Assembly: GCF_900010755.1 (NCBI RefSeq)
Contig: NZ_CZJT01000119.1
Coordinates: 1 to 64,000, forward strand
Length of the DNA stretch: 64,000 nt
From: Paeniglutamicibacter antarcticus
Lineage (GTDB): Bacteria > Actinomycetota > Actinomycetes > Actinomycetales > Micrococcaceae
Reading direction: 5' to 3'
A program made the position numbers and the translations under genes. Each line of letters begins with the position of its first letter. Position 1 is the stretch's first letter. The notes below the pieces were generated by a model, which had not been told where the DNA came from, ran no database searches, and worked only from the letters and a program-made list of their open reading frames with translations. Positions 7,786 to 16,088 of this stretch are shown here, piece by piece.

Positions 7786-8907
7786 GTGGTGGATGTGGAT
7801 ACGACACCCCTGATTTCGCTGCCCGAGCCCTCTTCATCCCGCGCGTGGGTTGATGCCGCGGTGCGCACCATCGACGCCGAGTCGATGCGCTCCGCCGACA
7901 CCCACCTGCACAAGCTGGAGCTGCCGCGAGCCTGGGGCATCGACCTGTACCTCAAGGACGAGTCAACGCACCGCACCGGAAGCCTCAAGCACCGCTTGGC
8001 CCGCTCGCTCTTCCTCTACGGACTGGTCAACGGCTGGATCACCGAAGGCACCACCATCGTTGAGGCATCGTCCGGTTCCACCGCCGTCTCCGAGGCGTAC
8101 TACGCCAAGCTGCTGGGTTTGCCCTTCATCGCCGTGATGTCCGCCAGCACCAGCCGGGAGAAGATCGCACTGATCGAGGCCACCGGTGGCACCTGCCACC
8201 TGGTCGATGACCCCTCCACCGTGTATGCGGTGGCCGAGACGCTGGCCGTGGAAACCAACGGCCACTACATGGACCAGTTCACCTTTGCCGAGCGTGCCAC
8301 CGACTGGCGCGGCAACAACAACATCGCCGAATCGATCTTCGAGCAACTGGCCATGGAGGAGCACCCCGTTCCATCCTGGATCGTGGTGGGCGCCGGCACC
8401 GGCGGCACCTCCGCCACCATCGGCCGCTACGCGCGCTACCACCGCCACCCCACCCGGCTGGCCGTCGCGGATCCCGAGGGTTCGGCGTTCTCCCCCGCCT
8501 GGCATTCTTGGGATCAGGGCACCGACCCGGCACTGGCCACCGGCCGGGCCAGCCGCATCGAGGGCATCGGCCGGGCACGGCCCGAGCCAAGCTTCGTGCC
8601 CTCGGTCATCGACTTCATCACCACGGTGCCCGATGCCGCCTCCGTGGCGGCCATGCGCCACCTGCAGGACTTCGCGCACCTTTCCTCGGGCCCTTCCACC
8701 GGAACCAACCTGTGGCTTGCCTGGCAGATCATCGCCAACATGCTGGCCAAGGGTGAACGTGGATCCGTTGTCACGTTGCTGTGCGACAACGGCGAACGCT
8801 ACGCGGGCTCGTACTACGACGAGGCATGGCTGGCCGGGGCCGGACTTGACCCGGCACCGTACGCCGGAAGGATCGAACGCCTGCTGGAAACCGGTATCTG
8901 GGACTAG
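7786..8907 (+). CDS. cds1: PLP-dependent cysteine desulfhydrase (Cds1-like)
   Basis: A fold-type II PLP enzyme of the cysteine synthase superfamily. The Schiff-base Lys is expected in THRTGSLKHRLA, the substrate loop in EASSGSTAVSEAYYAKLLG, and the phosphate-binding loop in GAGTGGTSATIGRY. The sequence resembles mycobacterial Rv3684, which degrades L-cysteine to sulfide, pyruvate and ammonia; a synthase role cannot be excluded from sequence. GTG at 7786 is taken as the start, as an ATG two bases earlier is out of frame. Its stop codon overlaps the stop of the convergent lipoprotein gene within the shared bases CTAG. Confidence 0.83.
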   Translation: MVDVDTTPLISLPEPSSSRAWVDAAVRTIDAESMRSADTHLHKLELPRAWGIDLYLKDESTHRTGSLKHRLARSLFLYGLVNGWITEGTTIVEASSGSTAVSEAYYAKLLGLPFIAVMSASTSREKIALIEATGGTCHLVDDPSTVYAVAETLAVETNGHYMDQFTFAERATDWRGNNNIAESIFEQLAMEEHPVPSWIVVGAGTGGTSATIGRYARYHRHPTRLAVADPEGSAFSPAWHSWDQGTDPALATGRASRIEGIGRARPEPSFVPSVIDFITTVPDAASVAAMRHLQDFAHLSSGPSTGTNLWLAWQIIANMLAKGERGSVVTLLCDNGERYAGSYYDEAWLAGAGLDPAPYAGRIERLLETGIWD

Positions 8908-9416
8908 TTCTTAGAAGCTTGAATCCCGTCGACTCCGACGTGCAGGGGCACCTGGAAGACCTGCTGCCGGCAGGCTCCGCTGCCGAAGCTGGCCAGCCGC
9001 CCTTCCACCATGCCGCTGACCGGGCCGAACCCGGGCGCGGAAGCCCGGACGTCGATCGGTCCGGGGATGAAGTCCGTTGTGGGCCAGTAGCCCACCAGCG
9101 TGCCGTCGGGAACCGACGAGGCCGAACAGGCGGTGTCCGGACCAATCGGCGCTGCCGGGGAACATCCAGCATCCATACTGGTGCTGCCGGGCACCAGCTC
9201 GATGTCCTGGAGGTGGCAGGTGCCGCCCTGGCACGCCCGCAGCGTGACCGATTCCGGGCCAGCGGCCGGAATCACGCCCGCCTCCAGGACCACGGCGAAA
9301 CCCTTCAGCAGGGCGAGCTCCGGGCAGGCGGCCCCGGGTTGGCCGGCACACCCGGTGACAAGCAGCAGGACGCCGCCCAGCGCGGCCGCCGCAATCCACC
9401 GCCGGTTTGAGGCCAT
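8904..9416 (-). CDS. Putative lipoprotein, unknown function
   Basis: The 170-residue protein starts MASNRR, continues with a hydrophobic segment and ends its signal with the lipobox VTGC (Cys near residue 23). The remaining secreted part is Cys-rich (about seven further Cys), Pro/Gly-rich and beta-predicted, ending VPLHVGVDGIQASKN. No domain is recognised. The gene is 26 bases downstream of the MBL-fold gene on the same strand, so it may be co-transcribed with it, and its 3' end overlaps cds1 by four bases, leaving no room for a separate terminator. Confidence 0.7.
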   Translation of the reverse strand: MASNRRWIAAAALGGVLLLVTGCAGQPGAACPELALLKGFAVVLEAGVIPAAGPESVTLRACQGGTCHLQDIELVPGSTSMDAGCSPAAPIGPDTACSASSVPDGTLVGYWPTTDFIPGPIDVRASAPGFGPVSGMVEGRLASFGSGACRQQVFQVPLHVGVDGIQASKN

Positions 9417-9442
9417 GGGCGTCGCCTTCGGATCCGTGTTTG

Positions 9443-10120
9443 CTAGCCGTCCAGCGAAACGGATTCGCCGTCGGCGATGCGTTGGTAGGACAGCCCGCGC
9501 TCATTGGCAACCCGCGTCAGGTGCCCGTCCATCATGGCCAGGCCGCGCGCGTTGAGCAGTCCATCGTGGATCGGGAAGTTCCGCGCAGCACCGACCGCCA
9601 CCAGGAAATCGATGGTTTCGCCGATCTTTGCCCACGGCGCGTGGGCGGGGATCAGCAGTGTCTTCACGCCGATTCCTTCGGGTACCGAGTAGCTATCCCC
9701 CGGATGGAAGAGCCGACCCTCGATGAGATACCCGAGGTTGGCAACCCGCGGAAGCGTCTGGTGAATCAGTGCGTGATCACCCCCGTAGGCCGTGACCTTG
9801 AGGCCAGCCAGCGTGAAGGAATCCCCGGCTGCCACCGCATGGATACGTTCCCGCGCGTTCGGCACGCCGGCCGCGACGGCGGCCTCCAGCACCCGGGCGG
9901 CCACCGGATCCGGCGCATGCAGACTGATCTCCGTCCGGGATTTCAGTACCTCCAGCACCGGCTCCAGGTCCAGGTGGTCGGCGTGCTCGTGGGTCACCAG
10001 CACCGCTTCGACCCCGGCCAGCGCCGCTGCCACCGAACCGAAGTTGCCCGGGTCGATCACCAGGGCCCTTCCCCCGGATTCGATACGGACGCAGGCGTGG
10101 GAGAACTTTTTCAGATCCAT
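9443..10120 (-). CDS. MBL-fold metallo-hydrolase (UlaG-like)
   Basis: A 225-residue metallo-beta-lactamase-fold protein. The metal site is seen as THEHADHLD (HxHxDH) near residue 47, an Asp-containing GDS and terminal His residues in IPAHAPW and PIHDGLL. The N-terminus MDLKKFSHACVRIE is typical of the UlaG/YtnP-like group. Family members hydrolyse lactones and phosphoesters; the substrate cannot be assigned. AGGGTGG precedes the ATG at 10120. The lipoprotein gene follows on the same strand. Confidence 0.83.
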   Translation of the reverse strand: MDLKKFSHACVRIESGGRALVIDPGNFGSVAAALAGVEAVLVTHEHADHLDLEPVLEVLKSRTEISLHAPDPVAARVLEAAVAAGVPNARERIHAVAAGDSFTLAGLKVTAYGGDHALIHQTLPRVANLGYLIEGRLFHPGDSYSVPEGIGVKTLLIPAHAPWAKIGETIDFLVAVGAARNFPIHDGLLNARGLAMMDGHLTRVANERGLSYQRIADGESVSLDG

Positions 10121-10295
10121 GCTGCCACCCTAATTGCAGGATCAGCGTTCGCGCCAGCACCCAAACATCCAGCCCCTTCGCTTCAAGGCACCCACTGGTA
10201 AACTTGGGGGTCATCGGTGTTCTCGCCACGCCGTTTCCGGCGTACATGACGCCCACCGGCGATGTTGTGCTGATCTTTAGGAGTGCTTCACCCCC

Positions 10296-10721
10296 ATGAC
10301 CAATCCCACGACCGAACGGCGCAGTTCGGAGCAGCGTGTCACCAAGCAACGGCTTGCCGTCGCCGCGGCCCTCGGCCAAGTCGATGACTTCGTCACGGCC
10401 CAGGAATTGCATCGTTGGCTGCTCGACGAGGGTGACAAGGTCTCGTTGGCCACCGTCTACCGCCTACTGTTGTCCATGGCCGAGGACGGTCTGGTGGATG
10501 TGCTGCGTGGCGCCGAGGGCGAGGCCATGTACCGACAGTGCCAGGCCGAGCACCACCACCATCACCTAGTGTGCCGCAAGTGCGGCAAGGCAGTTGAAGT
10601 CGAGGCACCGGCCGTCGAGCAGTGGGCCGCCAGGGTTGCCGTGGAGAACGGCTTCACCGACCCCACCCACACAGTGGAGATCTACGGGCTCTGCCCCGCC
10701 TGCTCAGCAGACGGCACATAG
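10296..10721 (+). CDS. zur: Fur-family zinc regulator Zur
   Basis: A 141-residue Fur-family repressor. The N-terminal winged helix runs to about residue 80 (VTKQRLAVAAALGQ, ATVYRLLLSMAEDGLVDV). A run of five His follows, then the structural zinc Cys pairs C93/C96 (CRKC) and C133/C136 (CPAC). Assignment to Zur rather than Fur rests on the nearby znuA-znuC-znuB operon and the Zur-like box before znuA. AGGAG precedes the ATG. The last approximately 85 bases are repeated at 12093-12197 beyond a cupin/tetR cassette, and the C-terminal residues differ between the copies (ADGT versus ADGNTSITV). Confidence 0.88.
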   Translation: MTNPTTERRSSEQRVTKQRLAVAAALGQVDDFVTAQELHRWLLDEGDKVSLATVYRLLLSMAEDGLVDVLRGAEGEAMYRQCQAEHHHHHLVCRKCGKAVEVEAPAVEQWAARVAVENGFTDPTHTVEIYGLCPACSADGT

Positions 10722-10897
10722 CAATACGGGCGGGCGCAATCCGGGCCGACCGCGGCATAAGCACCGCGGCACCCGGCGTGCCGCACGTACACAACCCTCA
10801 AGAGCAACACCCCCAAGGCATTCCCGACGAGTGCTGCCACCCGCGTCAAACGGTGTGCGAAATCGGCAACACGGTCCCAACTTCGCGAAAATCGTGG

Positions 10898-11401
10898 TCA
10901 GGTATGGTCGTGGACAAAGGGCGGTGGTCCCAGGATCTCGATGCCTCCGTTGCGCCGGGCCGACTCCTGAACACGTCCGAAGTCGACGTCGCCCGATCCG
11001 GGATCGTCGTCGCCAAGCGGCAGGCTGGCATCCCAGTAGAAGGACTGACAGCATCCGGGAGTGTGCAAACAAAGCACCCGCGTTGAACCTGCCGTTACCT
11101 TGAATGCATGGGGCATGCCGCGCGGTGCCGTTGCGAGGCCACCTGCGCCGATCCGAGATTCGGTGCCATCCAGATGCATCACGATCTCTCCAGCCAATAC
11201 AATCATCGTCTCGTCGGACTCGGGGTGCGTGTGCAACGGGGTCTCCTTGCCTTCCTCCAGCTGGTCCTCGAAAAGCATGAATGCGCCGCCGGTCTCTGCC
11301 TCGGTGGCCTTCCAGACGTGCACCCCTCCGCCGTAGAACCAGCGCCGCTGGCCTTCACCTGGTTGGCGGATGATCGGTTTCAAAACCTTGCTTGTGTCCA
11401 T
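10898..11401 (-). CDS. Cupin-domain protein
   Basis: A 167-residue single-domain cupin. Motif 1 is TPLHTHPESDETMIVLAGE (metal ligands H, H, E) and motif 2 is GMPHAFKV (His). The rest has no specific signature; such proteins are often small oxygenases, isomerases or quercetinase-like enzymes. The start at 11401 (MDTSKVL) is preferred over an upstream in-frame ATG because the latter lies inside the operator palindrome. It is divergent from a tetR gene with a perfect palindrome between them, so TetR control is likely. The pair forms the segment flanked by zur-derived repeats. Confidence 0.8.
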   Translation of the reverse strand: MDTSKVLKPIIRQPGEGQRRWFYGGGVHVWKATEAETGGAFMLFEDQLEEGKETPLHTHPESDETMIVLAGEIVMHLDGTESRIGAGGLATAPRGMPHAFKVTAGSTRVLCLHTPGCCQSFYWDASLPLGDDDPGSGDVDFGRVQESARRNGGIEILGPPPFVHDHT

Positions 11402-11433
11402 GGGACTCGCCTCGTTGTTCAAGTGGCCAAGCT

Positions 11434-11455
11434 TTATGGGACTGCTGTCCCATAA
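11434..11455. promoter_or_regulatory. TetR-type operator between cupin and tetR genes
   Basis: Arms TTATGGGAC (11434-11442) and GTCCCATAA (11447-11455) are exact reverse complements around the spacer TGCT. The site lies 25 bases before tetR and 33 before the cupin start, a classic position for autoregulated TetR repressors. Confidence 0.75.
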
Positions 11456-11479
11456 CAAGACTGGAGTACCATAAGTGCT

Positions 11480-12091
11480 ATGTCAACCCCTTACCAGGAA
11501 GCCGGCCGACAGGCACAAAAACTGCGAACCTATGAGGCTCTGATCGCGGTCACACGCGATCGGGTGGCCGCCGGCGAAGCCCCCACCGTGGACCAAGCGG
11601 CGGCTCTGGCAGGGGTGGCCAGAAGCACTGCGTACCGCTACTTCCCTGGACAACACGAGCTGCTGGCCGCGGCTCACCCCGAAACGGCGCGCTCTTCCAT
11701 GCTTCCCGAGAATCCCCCGGAGGATCCGGCCTCGCGATTGGATGCGGTCGTCGTTGAGTTCACGAACCTGATCGCCCGAACCGAAGCACAACAACGGACC
11801 ATGCTCAGACTCTCCCTTGAACCGCGCGACCCACATGATCCACCGCTTCCACTCAGGCAGGGGCGCGCCATCGCATGGATTGGCGAGGCCCTGGAACCCC
11901 TGCGCGGCAAACTCTCCGATGCTCAGCTTCGGGCGCTGACGTTGGCCATCCGCAGTGCGATCGGCATTGAGGCGCTGGTTTGGCTGACGGATATCGGCGG
12001 ACTCTCACAAGAAGAAGCCGCCTCGTCGATGCGCTGGCACGCCCAGTCGCTTCTGGAAATGGCGGTTAGGACACCGCCGCCGGCATCTTAG
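11480..12091 (+). CDS. TetR-family transcriptional regulator
   Basis: A 203-residue regulator with an N-terminal helix-turn-helix (TVDQAAALAGVARSTAYRYF, residues about 36-55) and an all-helical ligand-binding C-terminal domain without specific signature. It probably represses itself and the divergent cupin gene through the palindrome at 11434-11455. The ligand may be the cupin substrate. The stop codon at 12089-12091 is directly followed by the partial second copy of the zur 3' end, so the gene marks the right edge of an inserted cassette. Confidence 0.87.
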   Translation: MSTPYQEAGRQAQKLRTYEALIAVTRDRVAAGEAPTVDQAAALAGVARSTAYRYFPGQHELLAAAHPETARSSMLPENPPEDPASRLDAVVVEFTNLIARTEAQQRTMLRLSLEPRDPHDPPLPLRQGRAIAWIGEALEPLRGKLSDAQLRALTLAIRSAIGIEALVWLTDIGGLSQEEAASSMRWHAQSLLEMAVRTPPPAS

Positions 12092-12092
12092 A

Positions 12093-12197
12093 AGGGGTGC
12101 CGGGGAAAACGGCTTCACCGACCCCACCCACCCCGTGGAGATCTACGGGCCCTGCCCCGCCTGCTCAGCCGACGGCAACACATCCATCACGGTTTAA
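12093..12197 (+). pseudogene. Duplicated 3' end of zur
   Basis: Bases 12093 to about 12176 match the zur end (10632 to about 10715) with roughly seven mismatches by eye, at a constant offset of 1461. The reading frame is kept (NGFTDPTHPVEIYGPCPACS, then ADGNTSITV and a stop at 12195-12197). There is no start codon or DNA-binding domain, so it is a remnant. It sits just before the terminator that separates it from znuB, the place where an uninterrupted zur gene would end. Confidence 0.85.
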
Positions 12198-12198
12198 G

Positions 12199-12246
12199 CG
12201 CCGCGGGCGGAACCCCATCTTGTGGATGGGGTTCCGCCCGCGGGCG
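12199..12246. terminator. Strong hairpin between the zur remnant and znuB
   Basis: Arms GCGGGCGGAACCCCATC (12203-12219) and GATGGGGTTCCGCCCGC (12225-12241) pair perfectly around a five-base loop; outer bases extend the stem with one bulge. It should act on both convergent sides. Confidence 0.75.
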
Positions 12247-12268
12247 TTAATTGTCCTGTCGGCGCCGG

Positions 12269-13144
12269 CTATGCGGCCAAGGCCGCCGTCTCGATGTGGC
12301 GCACCCTGTCGCGGCGCCAGGCGATCAGCCGGCAGATCACGTAGATCAGGAACGAAATCGTCGTCACGTACGGGCTGATCGGCAGGGATCCCGCAAGTGC
12401 CAGCAGGATGCCGCCGACCACCGAGGTCATCGCAAAGAGCACCGAAAGGCTCACGGTGGCCGCCGGATTCGCGGTGATGCGCATGGCGGCGGCCGCCGGG
12501 GTGATCAGCAGGGAAAGCACCAGCAGCGAACCCACTACCTGGATGGACAGCGCCACGGCCAGGCCCAGGACCACCATGAACGCGACGGAGAGTTTGGCCG
12601 CGGGGATCCCGCGTGCTGTCGCCACCGCCGGATCCACGGAAATGAACGTCAACGGGCGCCACATGGCGACCAGTGCGATCAACACGACCACCGAACAGAC
12701 AGCCAACAAGCCCAGCTGCACGGTGTCAACGGCGACGATCTGGCCGGTGAGCAACCCGAACTTGTTGGCGCTGCGGCCCTCATAGAGCGCGAGGAACAGG
12801 ATGCCCAGGCCTAGGCCGAAGGGCATCAGCACCCCGATGATCGAGTTGCGGTCCTTGGCAGCCGCCCCCATCATGCCAAGCACCAGCGCCGCGAGGATCG
12901 AGCCCACGAGCGAGCCGAACACCACGTTGGCGCCGATCAGCAGCGCAAACGCGGCGCCGGCAAAGGAGAGTTCGGCGATGCCGTGCACGGCAAAGGCCAT
13001 GTCACGCAGCATCACGAAGATGCCGATCATGCCGCCCACCAGGCCCAGCAGTGCACCGGCGATCAGCGAGTTGGTCACCAGCGGCAGGATCTCGGCGTAG
13101 TCCTGGAAACTGAAGACGGTGCTCCAGATGTCATTCAAATCCAT
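12269..13144 (-). CDS. znuB: Zinc/manganese ABC transporter permease ZnuB
   Basis: A 291-residue integral membrane protein with about eight to nine helices, matching the ABC-3 permease family: VTNSLIAGALLGLVGGMIGIFVMLRDMAFAVHGIAELSFAGAAFALLIG near the N-terminus and RGIPAAKLSVAFMVVLGLAVALSIQVVG later. It forms the channel of the ZnuABC importer. The ATG at 13144 (MDLNDIW), four bases after the znuC stop, is preferred; an in-frame GTG at 13156 has no spacing for its ribosome-binding site. It is last in the znuA-znuC-znuB operon. Confidence 0.88.
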   Translation of the reverse strand: MDLNDIWSTVFSFQDYAEILPLVTNSLIAGALLGLVGGMIGIFVMLRDMAFAVHGIAELSFAGAAFALLIGANVVFGSLVGSILAALVLGMMGAAAKDRNSIIGVLMPFGLGLGILFLALYEGRSANKFGLLTGQIVAVDTVQLGLLAVCSVVVLIALVAMWRPLTFISVDPAVATARGIPAAKLSVAFMVVLGLAVALSIQVVGSLLVLSLLITPAAAAMRITANPAATVSLSVLFAMTSVVGGILLALAGSLPISPYVTTISFLIYVICRLIAWRRDRVRHIETAALAA

Positions 13145-13148
13145 GGTT

Positions 13149-13967
13149 CTAGGCACCTTCTTGCGGGTGGGCGTGGTTCACGGTTTCGGGCATGCCGACC
13201 ACCACGATGCGTCCATTGGATTCAAAAACCTCGATGGGGCTGCCGTAGAGCTCGGAAAGCACCTCGGAACGCATGACCTCCGCGGGGGTTCCCACGTGGA
13301 AGCGCCCGCCGGCCAGGTAAAGCACCCGGTCCACGTATTGCAGGATCGGGTTGATCTCGTGGGTCACAAAGACCACGGCGGCACCGCGGTCACAGGCCTG
13401 CCGGTGAATCAACCCGGAGATCGCCTGCTGGTGGTGCAGATCCAGGGAAAGCAGCGGCTCATCGCACAGCAACAACCTCGGGTTATCGGCAAGGGCCTGG
13501 GCCGCGCGCAGCCGCTGTTGTTCACCACCGGAAAGCACCCCGACCGGCCGGTCCGCATAGGCGGTGGCCCCCACCAATTCAAGGAGCCCGTCAACGCGTT
13601 GGCGCATCGCCTTATGCTTGAGCCGGATGCCCCACTTGTGGCCATCGATGCCAAGGGCGACGAGGTCGCGGGCACGCAGCGGCGTGTTTTCGGCAAAGGG
13701 GCGTTGCTGCGGGATGCTGCCGACCAACCGGGAACCGCGGGTCGCCGGCTTCCCGGCAACTTCAACGGAACCTCCGGAGAGCTGCTGAAGCCCCAACAGC
13801 GTTTTGAGCATCGTGGTTTTACCGGACCCGTTGGGACCGAGCACCGCCAGGAATTCGCCTGGTTGGATGTCCAGGTCAAGTCCCTCCCAGAGCAGCCGGT
13901 CACCGAATCGCAGGGATGCGTTGCGCAACCTGACCACCGGCTCCGCCACAGCGTTAGCCGTTTCCAA
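13149..13967 (-). CDS. znuC: Zinc/manganese ABC transporter ATP-binding protein ZnuC
   Basis: A 272-residue ABC ATPase with Walker A GPNGSGKTT, Q-loop PQQRPF, signature LSGGEQQR, Walker B LLLCDEPLL and the switch His in VFVTHEINP. It powers the import of zinc (or manganese). The start is TTG at 13967, with GAGGTG seven bases upstream, and overlaps the end of znuA by 14 bases, so translation is probably coupled. The gene order A-C-B and a nearby zur argue for zinc. Confidence 0.9.
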   Translation of the reverse strand: METANAVAEPVVRLRNASLRFGDRLLWEGLDLDIQPGEFLAVLGPNGSGKTTMLKTLLGLQQLSGGSVEVAGKPATRGSRLVGSIPQQRPFAENTPLRARDLVALGIDGHKWGIRLKHKAMRQRVDGLLELVGATAYADRPVGVLSGGEQQRLRAAQALADNPRLLLCDEPLLSLDLHHQQAISGLIHRQACDRGAAVVFVTHEINPILQYVDRVLYLAGGRFHVGTPAEVMRSEVLSELYGSPIEVFESNGRIVVVGMPETVNHAHPQEGA

Positions 13968-14952
13968 GGGACACCTCGAGTTCGTGCACGTTTGATTCCA
14001 TCCAGGAAATGTAGGTCTGCCCCTCGGGCAGGGTTTCGGTCAGGCTCAGCACCGGCACCCCTGCGTCCTGGGCAATCGAACGGACCTTGTCGGTCTGTGG
14101 TCCGGAAGTTTGGGTGTTCAGCGCAAGCAATGCATATTTGCCCTCGCGCAGGCCGTCATTCAGGTGCTTGAGCAACAGCGGAGAGACGTCTTCGCCGGCT
14201 TCCATCGCTGCGCTGAATCCGCTGGGGGTCGCATCGGAAAGCCCGGCTTCGGTGAGCATGTAGTAGGCCAGCGGTTCGGTCATGGCGAAGGATTTGCCCT
14301 CGGTGAGCACCCGCAGGGATTCGATGTGCTCGGTCACCGCGTCGGCCTGGGCGTCAAAGGCCCGCGCCGCATCCTCAAATTCGGTGGCCTTGTCCGGCAT
14401 GAGCTCGGAGTATTTCCGGGCAATGCCCTGGGCCAGCGCGCCCACCGTGTGCACGTCGTACCAAACGTGTTCGTTCATCCCCGAGTGGTCGTGGCCGGCA
14501 TGCGCCCCGGCTGCCGGCGTTTCTTCGGTCGCGGTGGCCGCGGGATCTTCACCATGTTCCTCGTGCCCATCGGCGGTTTCGGTGAAGTCAACAGCGTGGA
14601 GCACCGCACCGACCGGCAGTTCCAGGCCTCCTGCCAGGGAATCCATGAACGGGTCGTAGCCGCCGCCGTTGGCGACGATCACATCGGCCTTGGATAGTGC
14701 GAGCATGTCGCGCGACGTGGCTTCGTAGGAGTGCGGGTCTTGTGAGGTCTTGTCCACGATCGCCTTGACATTCACGTGTTCCCCGCCGATGGCGCGCGCC
14801 ACATCCGCATACACGGAGGTTGAGGTGACCACGTTAAGCACGGTGTCCCCACCGTCCGCCCCGGCAGTGCCTTCCGCCGGCGCCGTGGAGGTGCAAGCGG
14901 AAAGCAACAGTGCTGAAACTATGACGGTGAGGACACCAAGTGGTCTGCGCAT
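13954..14952 (-). CDS. znuA: Zinc-binding lipoprotein ZnuA (ABC transporter)
   Basis: A 332-residue cluster A-I solute-binding protein. It has a lipoprotein signal with lipobox LSAC (Cys about residue 20). Metal-ligand regions include DPHSYEATSRD and NEHVWYD, and between the lobes there is a His/Asp/Glu-rich loop (HEEHGED and AGAHAGHDHSG), which is typical of zinc-specific members. It delivers zinc to ZnuBC at the outer membrane face of the cell. Its promoter carries a Zur-like box at 15006-15020, 54 bases before the start, so repression by zinc-loaded Zur is expected. Confidence 0.9.
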   Translation of the reverse strand: MRRPLGVLTVIVSALLLSACTSTAPAEGTAGADGGDTVLNVVTSTSVYADVARAIGGEHVNVKAIVDKTSQDPHSYEATSRDMLALSKADVIVANGGGYDPFMDSLAGGLELPVGAVLHAVDFTETADGHEEHGEDPAATATEETPAAGAHAGHDHSGMNEHVWYDVHTVGALAQGIARKYSELMPDKATEFEDAARAFDAQADAVTEHIESLRVLTEGKSFAMTEPLAYYMLTEAGLSDATPSGFSAAMEAGEDVSPLLLKHLNDGLREGKYALLALNTQTSGPQTDKVRSIAQDAGVPVLSLTETLPEGQTYISWMESNVHELEVSLGNG

Positions 14953-15003
14953 GCGGTGTTTACGGACCCTTTCGAAGGAAGACTAAAACACCAGACTATC
15001 TCA

Positions 15004-15022
15004 AATGCGAGTCATTCGCATT
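15004..15022 (-). promoter_or_regulatory. Zur box upstream of znuA
   Basis: The core TGCGAGTCATTCGCA (15006-15020) has the 7-1-7 form of actinobacterial Zur boxes (consensus about TGAAAATCATTTTCA), with one arm mismatch. Read differently, AATGCGA and TCGCATT (15004-15010, 15016-15022) are exact inverted repeats. It overlaps the stop codon of the upstream CNNM gene. Confidence 0.7.
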
Positions 15023-16088
15023 ATTGGGCGCTCCTGTTTTCACGTCGGATGCCGCGCTTCTGGTTCTGGTCATCGATCTCGCCCACCAGCTGCTCAAGCA
15101 CGTCCTCAAGGAACAAGATGCCCATGGTGTTCGACCCGGCATCCACGACGCGCGCCAGGTGTTCGCCGGCGGCCCGCATCTGTTCAAGTGCATCTTCAAT
15201 CTCGGTGTCCGGGGCCACCACGCCCATGGTGCGCAGCTCGACGTTTGAGATCGGCTCACGGTACTGGGAATCCGGAATCGACATGACGTCCTTCAGGTGC
15301 CAGTAGCCAAGGAAATCATTCCCGTCGCTGATCACGATGCGTGAGAACCCGGTGCGGCCCACCGTGCGTTCGAACTGTTCCACGGTGGCACCCAGCTCAA
15401 GGGTGACAACTTTTTGACGCTCAACCATGGTGCCCTGGGCCGTGAGGTTGGAGAACTCAAGCGCCTTGGAAAGCATCAGGGCATCGACTTTCTCCATGGT
15501 GCCGGAGCGCGCGGAATTCGCGATGATCGACTGGACTTCCTCGGCGGTGAACGCGGAGTTCACCTCGTTCTTCGGCTCCACCTTCATCAGGCGCAGGAAG
15601 GCATTGGCAATCGCGTTGAGCGTGAAGACCACCGGGTGCACCAGCTTGGAGAGCAGCATCAGCGGACCGGCCAGCAACAACACAGCCTTGTCGGCCATCG
15701 ACACCGAGATGTTCTTCGGCACCATCTCACCGAAGGTCACGTGCAGGAACGTAACGATCAACAGCGCGATGATGAACGCGATGGTTCCGGCAATCCCCTC
15801 GGGGATCCCGATGAATTCCAGCGGAACCACCAGGAGATGGTGGATTGCAGGTTCTGCAACGTTCAGGATCAGCAGCGAACACACGGTGATGCCCAGCTGG
15901 CAGACAGCGAGCATGACGGATACGGATTCCATGGCACGCAGCGCGGTGATCGCACGTTTGTTTCCGGCATCGGCCAGGGGCTCGATCTGCGAACGACGCG
16001 CGGACATGACAGCGAATTCCGCGGCAACAAAGAAGGCGTTGCCCAACAACAGGATGACAAGCCAGAAGATTCCCGCCCAGTCGCTCAT
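15021..16088 (-). CDS. CNNM/CBS-domain membrane protein (hemolysin C family)
   Basis: A 355-residue protein with an N-terminal CNNM (DUF21) membrane domain of about four helices, including the signature FFVAAEFAVMSARRSQIE and VTFGEMVPKNIS, followed by a CBS pair (FSRIVISDGNDFLGYWHLKDV; ILFLEDVLEQLVGEI). Homologues (CorC, MpfA, YugS) are magnesium/cobalt efflux or tolerance factors rather than haemolysins. Unlike its upstream neighbour it lacks a C-terminal CorC/HlyC domain. It overlaps that gene by four bases, so the two are coupled and may form a heteromer. Confidence 0.88.
   Translation of the reverse strand: MSDWAGIFWLVILLLGNAFFVAAEFAVMSARRSQIEPLADAGNKRAITALRAMESVSVMLAVCQLGITVCSLLILNVAEPAIHHLLVVPLEFIGIPEGIAGTIAFIIALLIVTFLHVTFGEMVPKNISVSMADKAVLLLAGPLMLLSKLVHPVVFTLNAIANAFLRLMKVEPKNEVNSAFTAEEVQSIIANSARSGTMEKVDALMLSKALEFSNLTAQGTMVERQKVVTLELGATVEQFERTVGRTGFSRIVISDGNDFLGYWHLKDVMSIPDSQYREPISNVELRTMGVVAPDTEIEDALEQMRAAGEHLARVVDAGSNTMGILFLEDVLEQLVGEIDDQNQKRGIRRENRSAQ

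Noticed and set aside
10722..10897. Second zur-like or terminator element between zur and the cupin gene
   Set aside because: No long inverted repeat or coding similarity was found there; it appears to be plain spacer.
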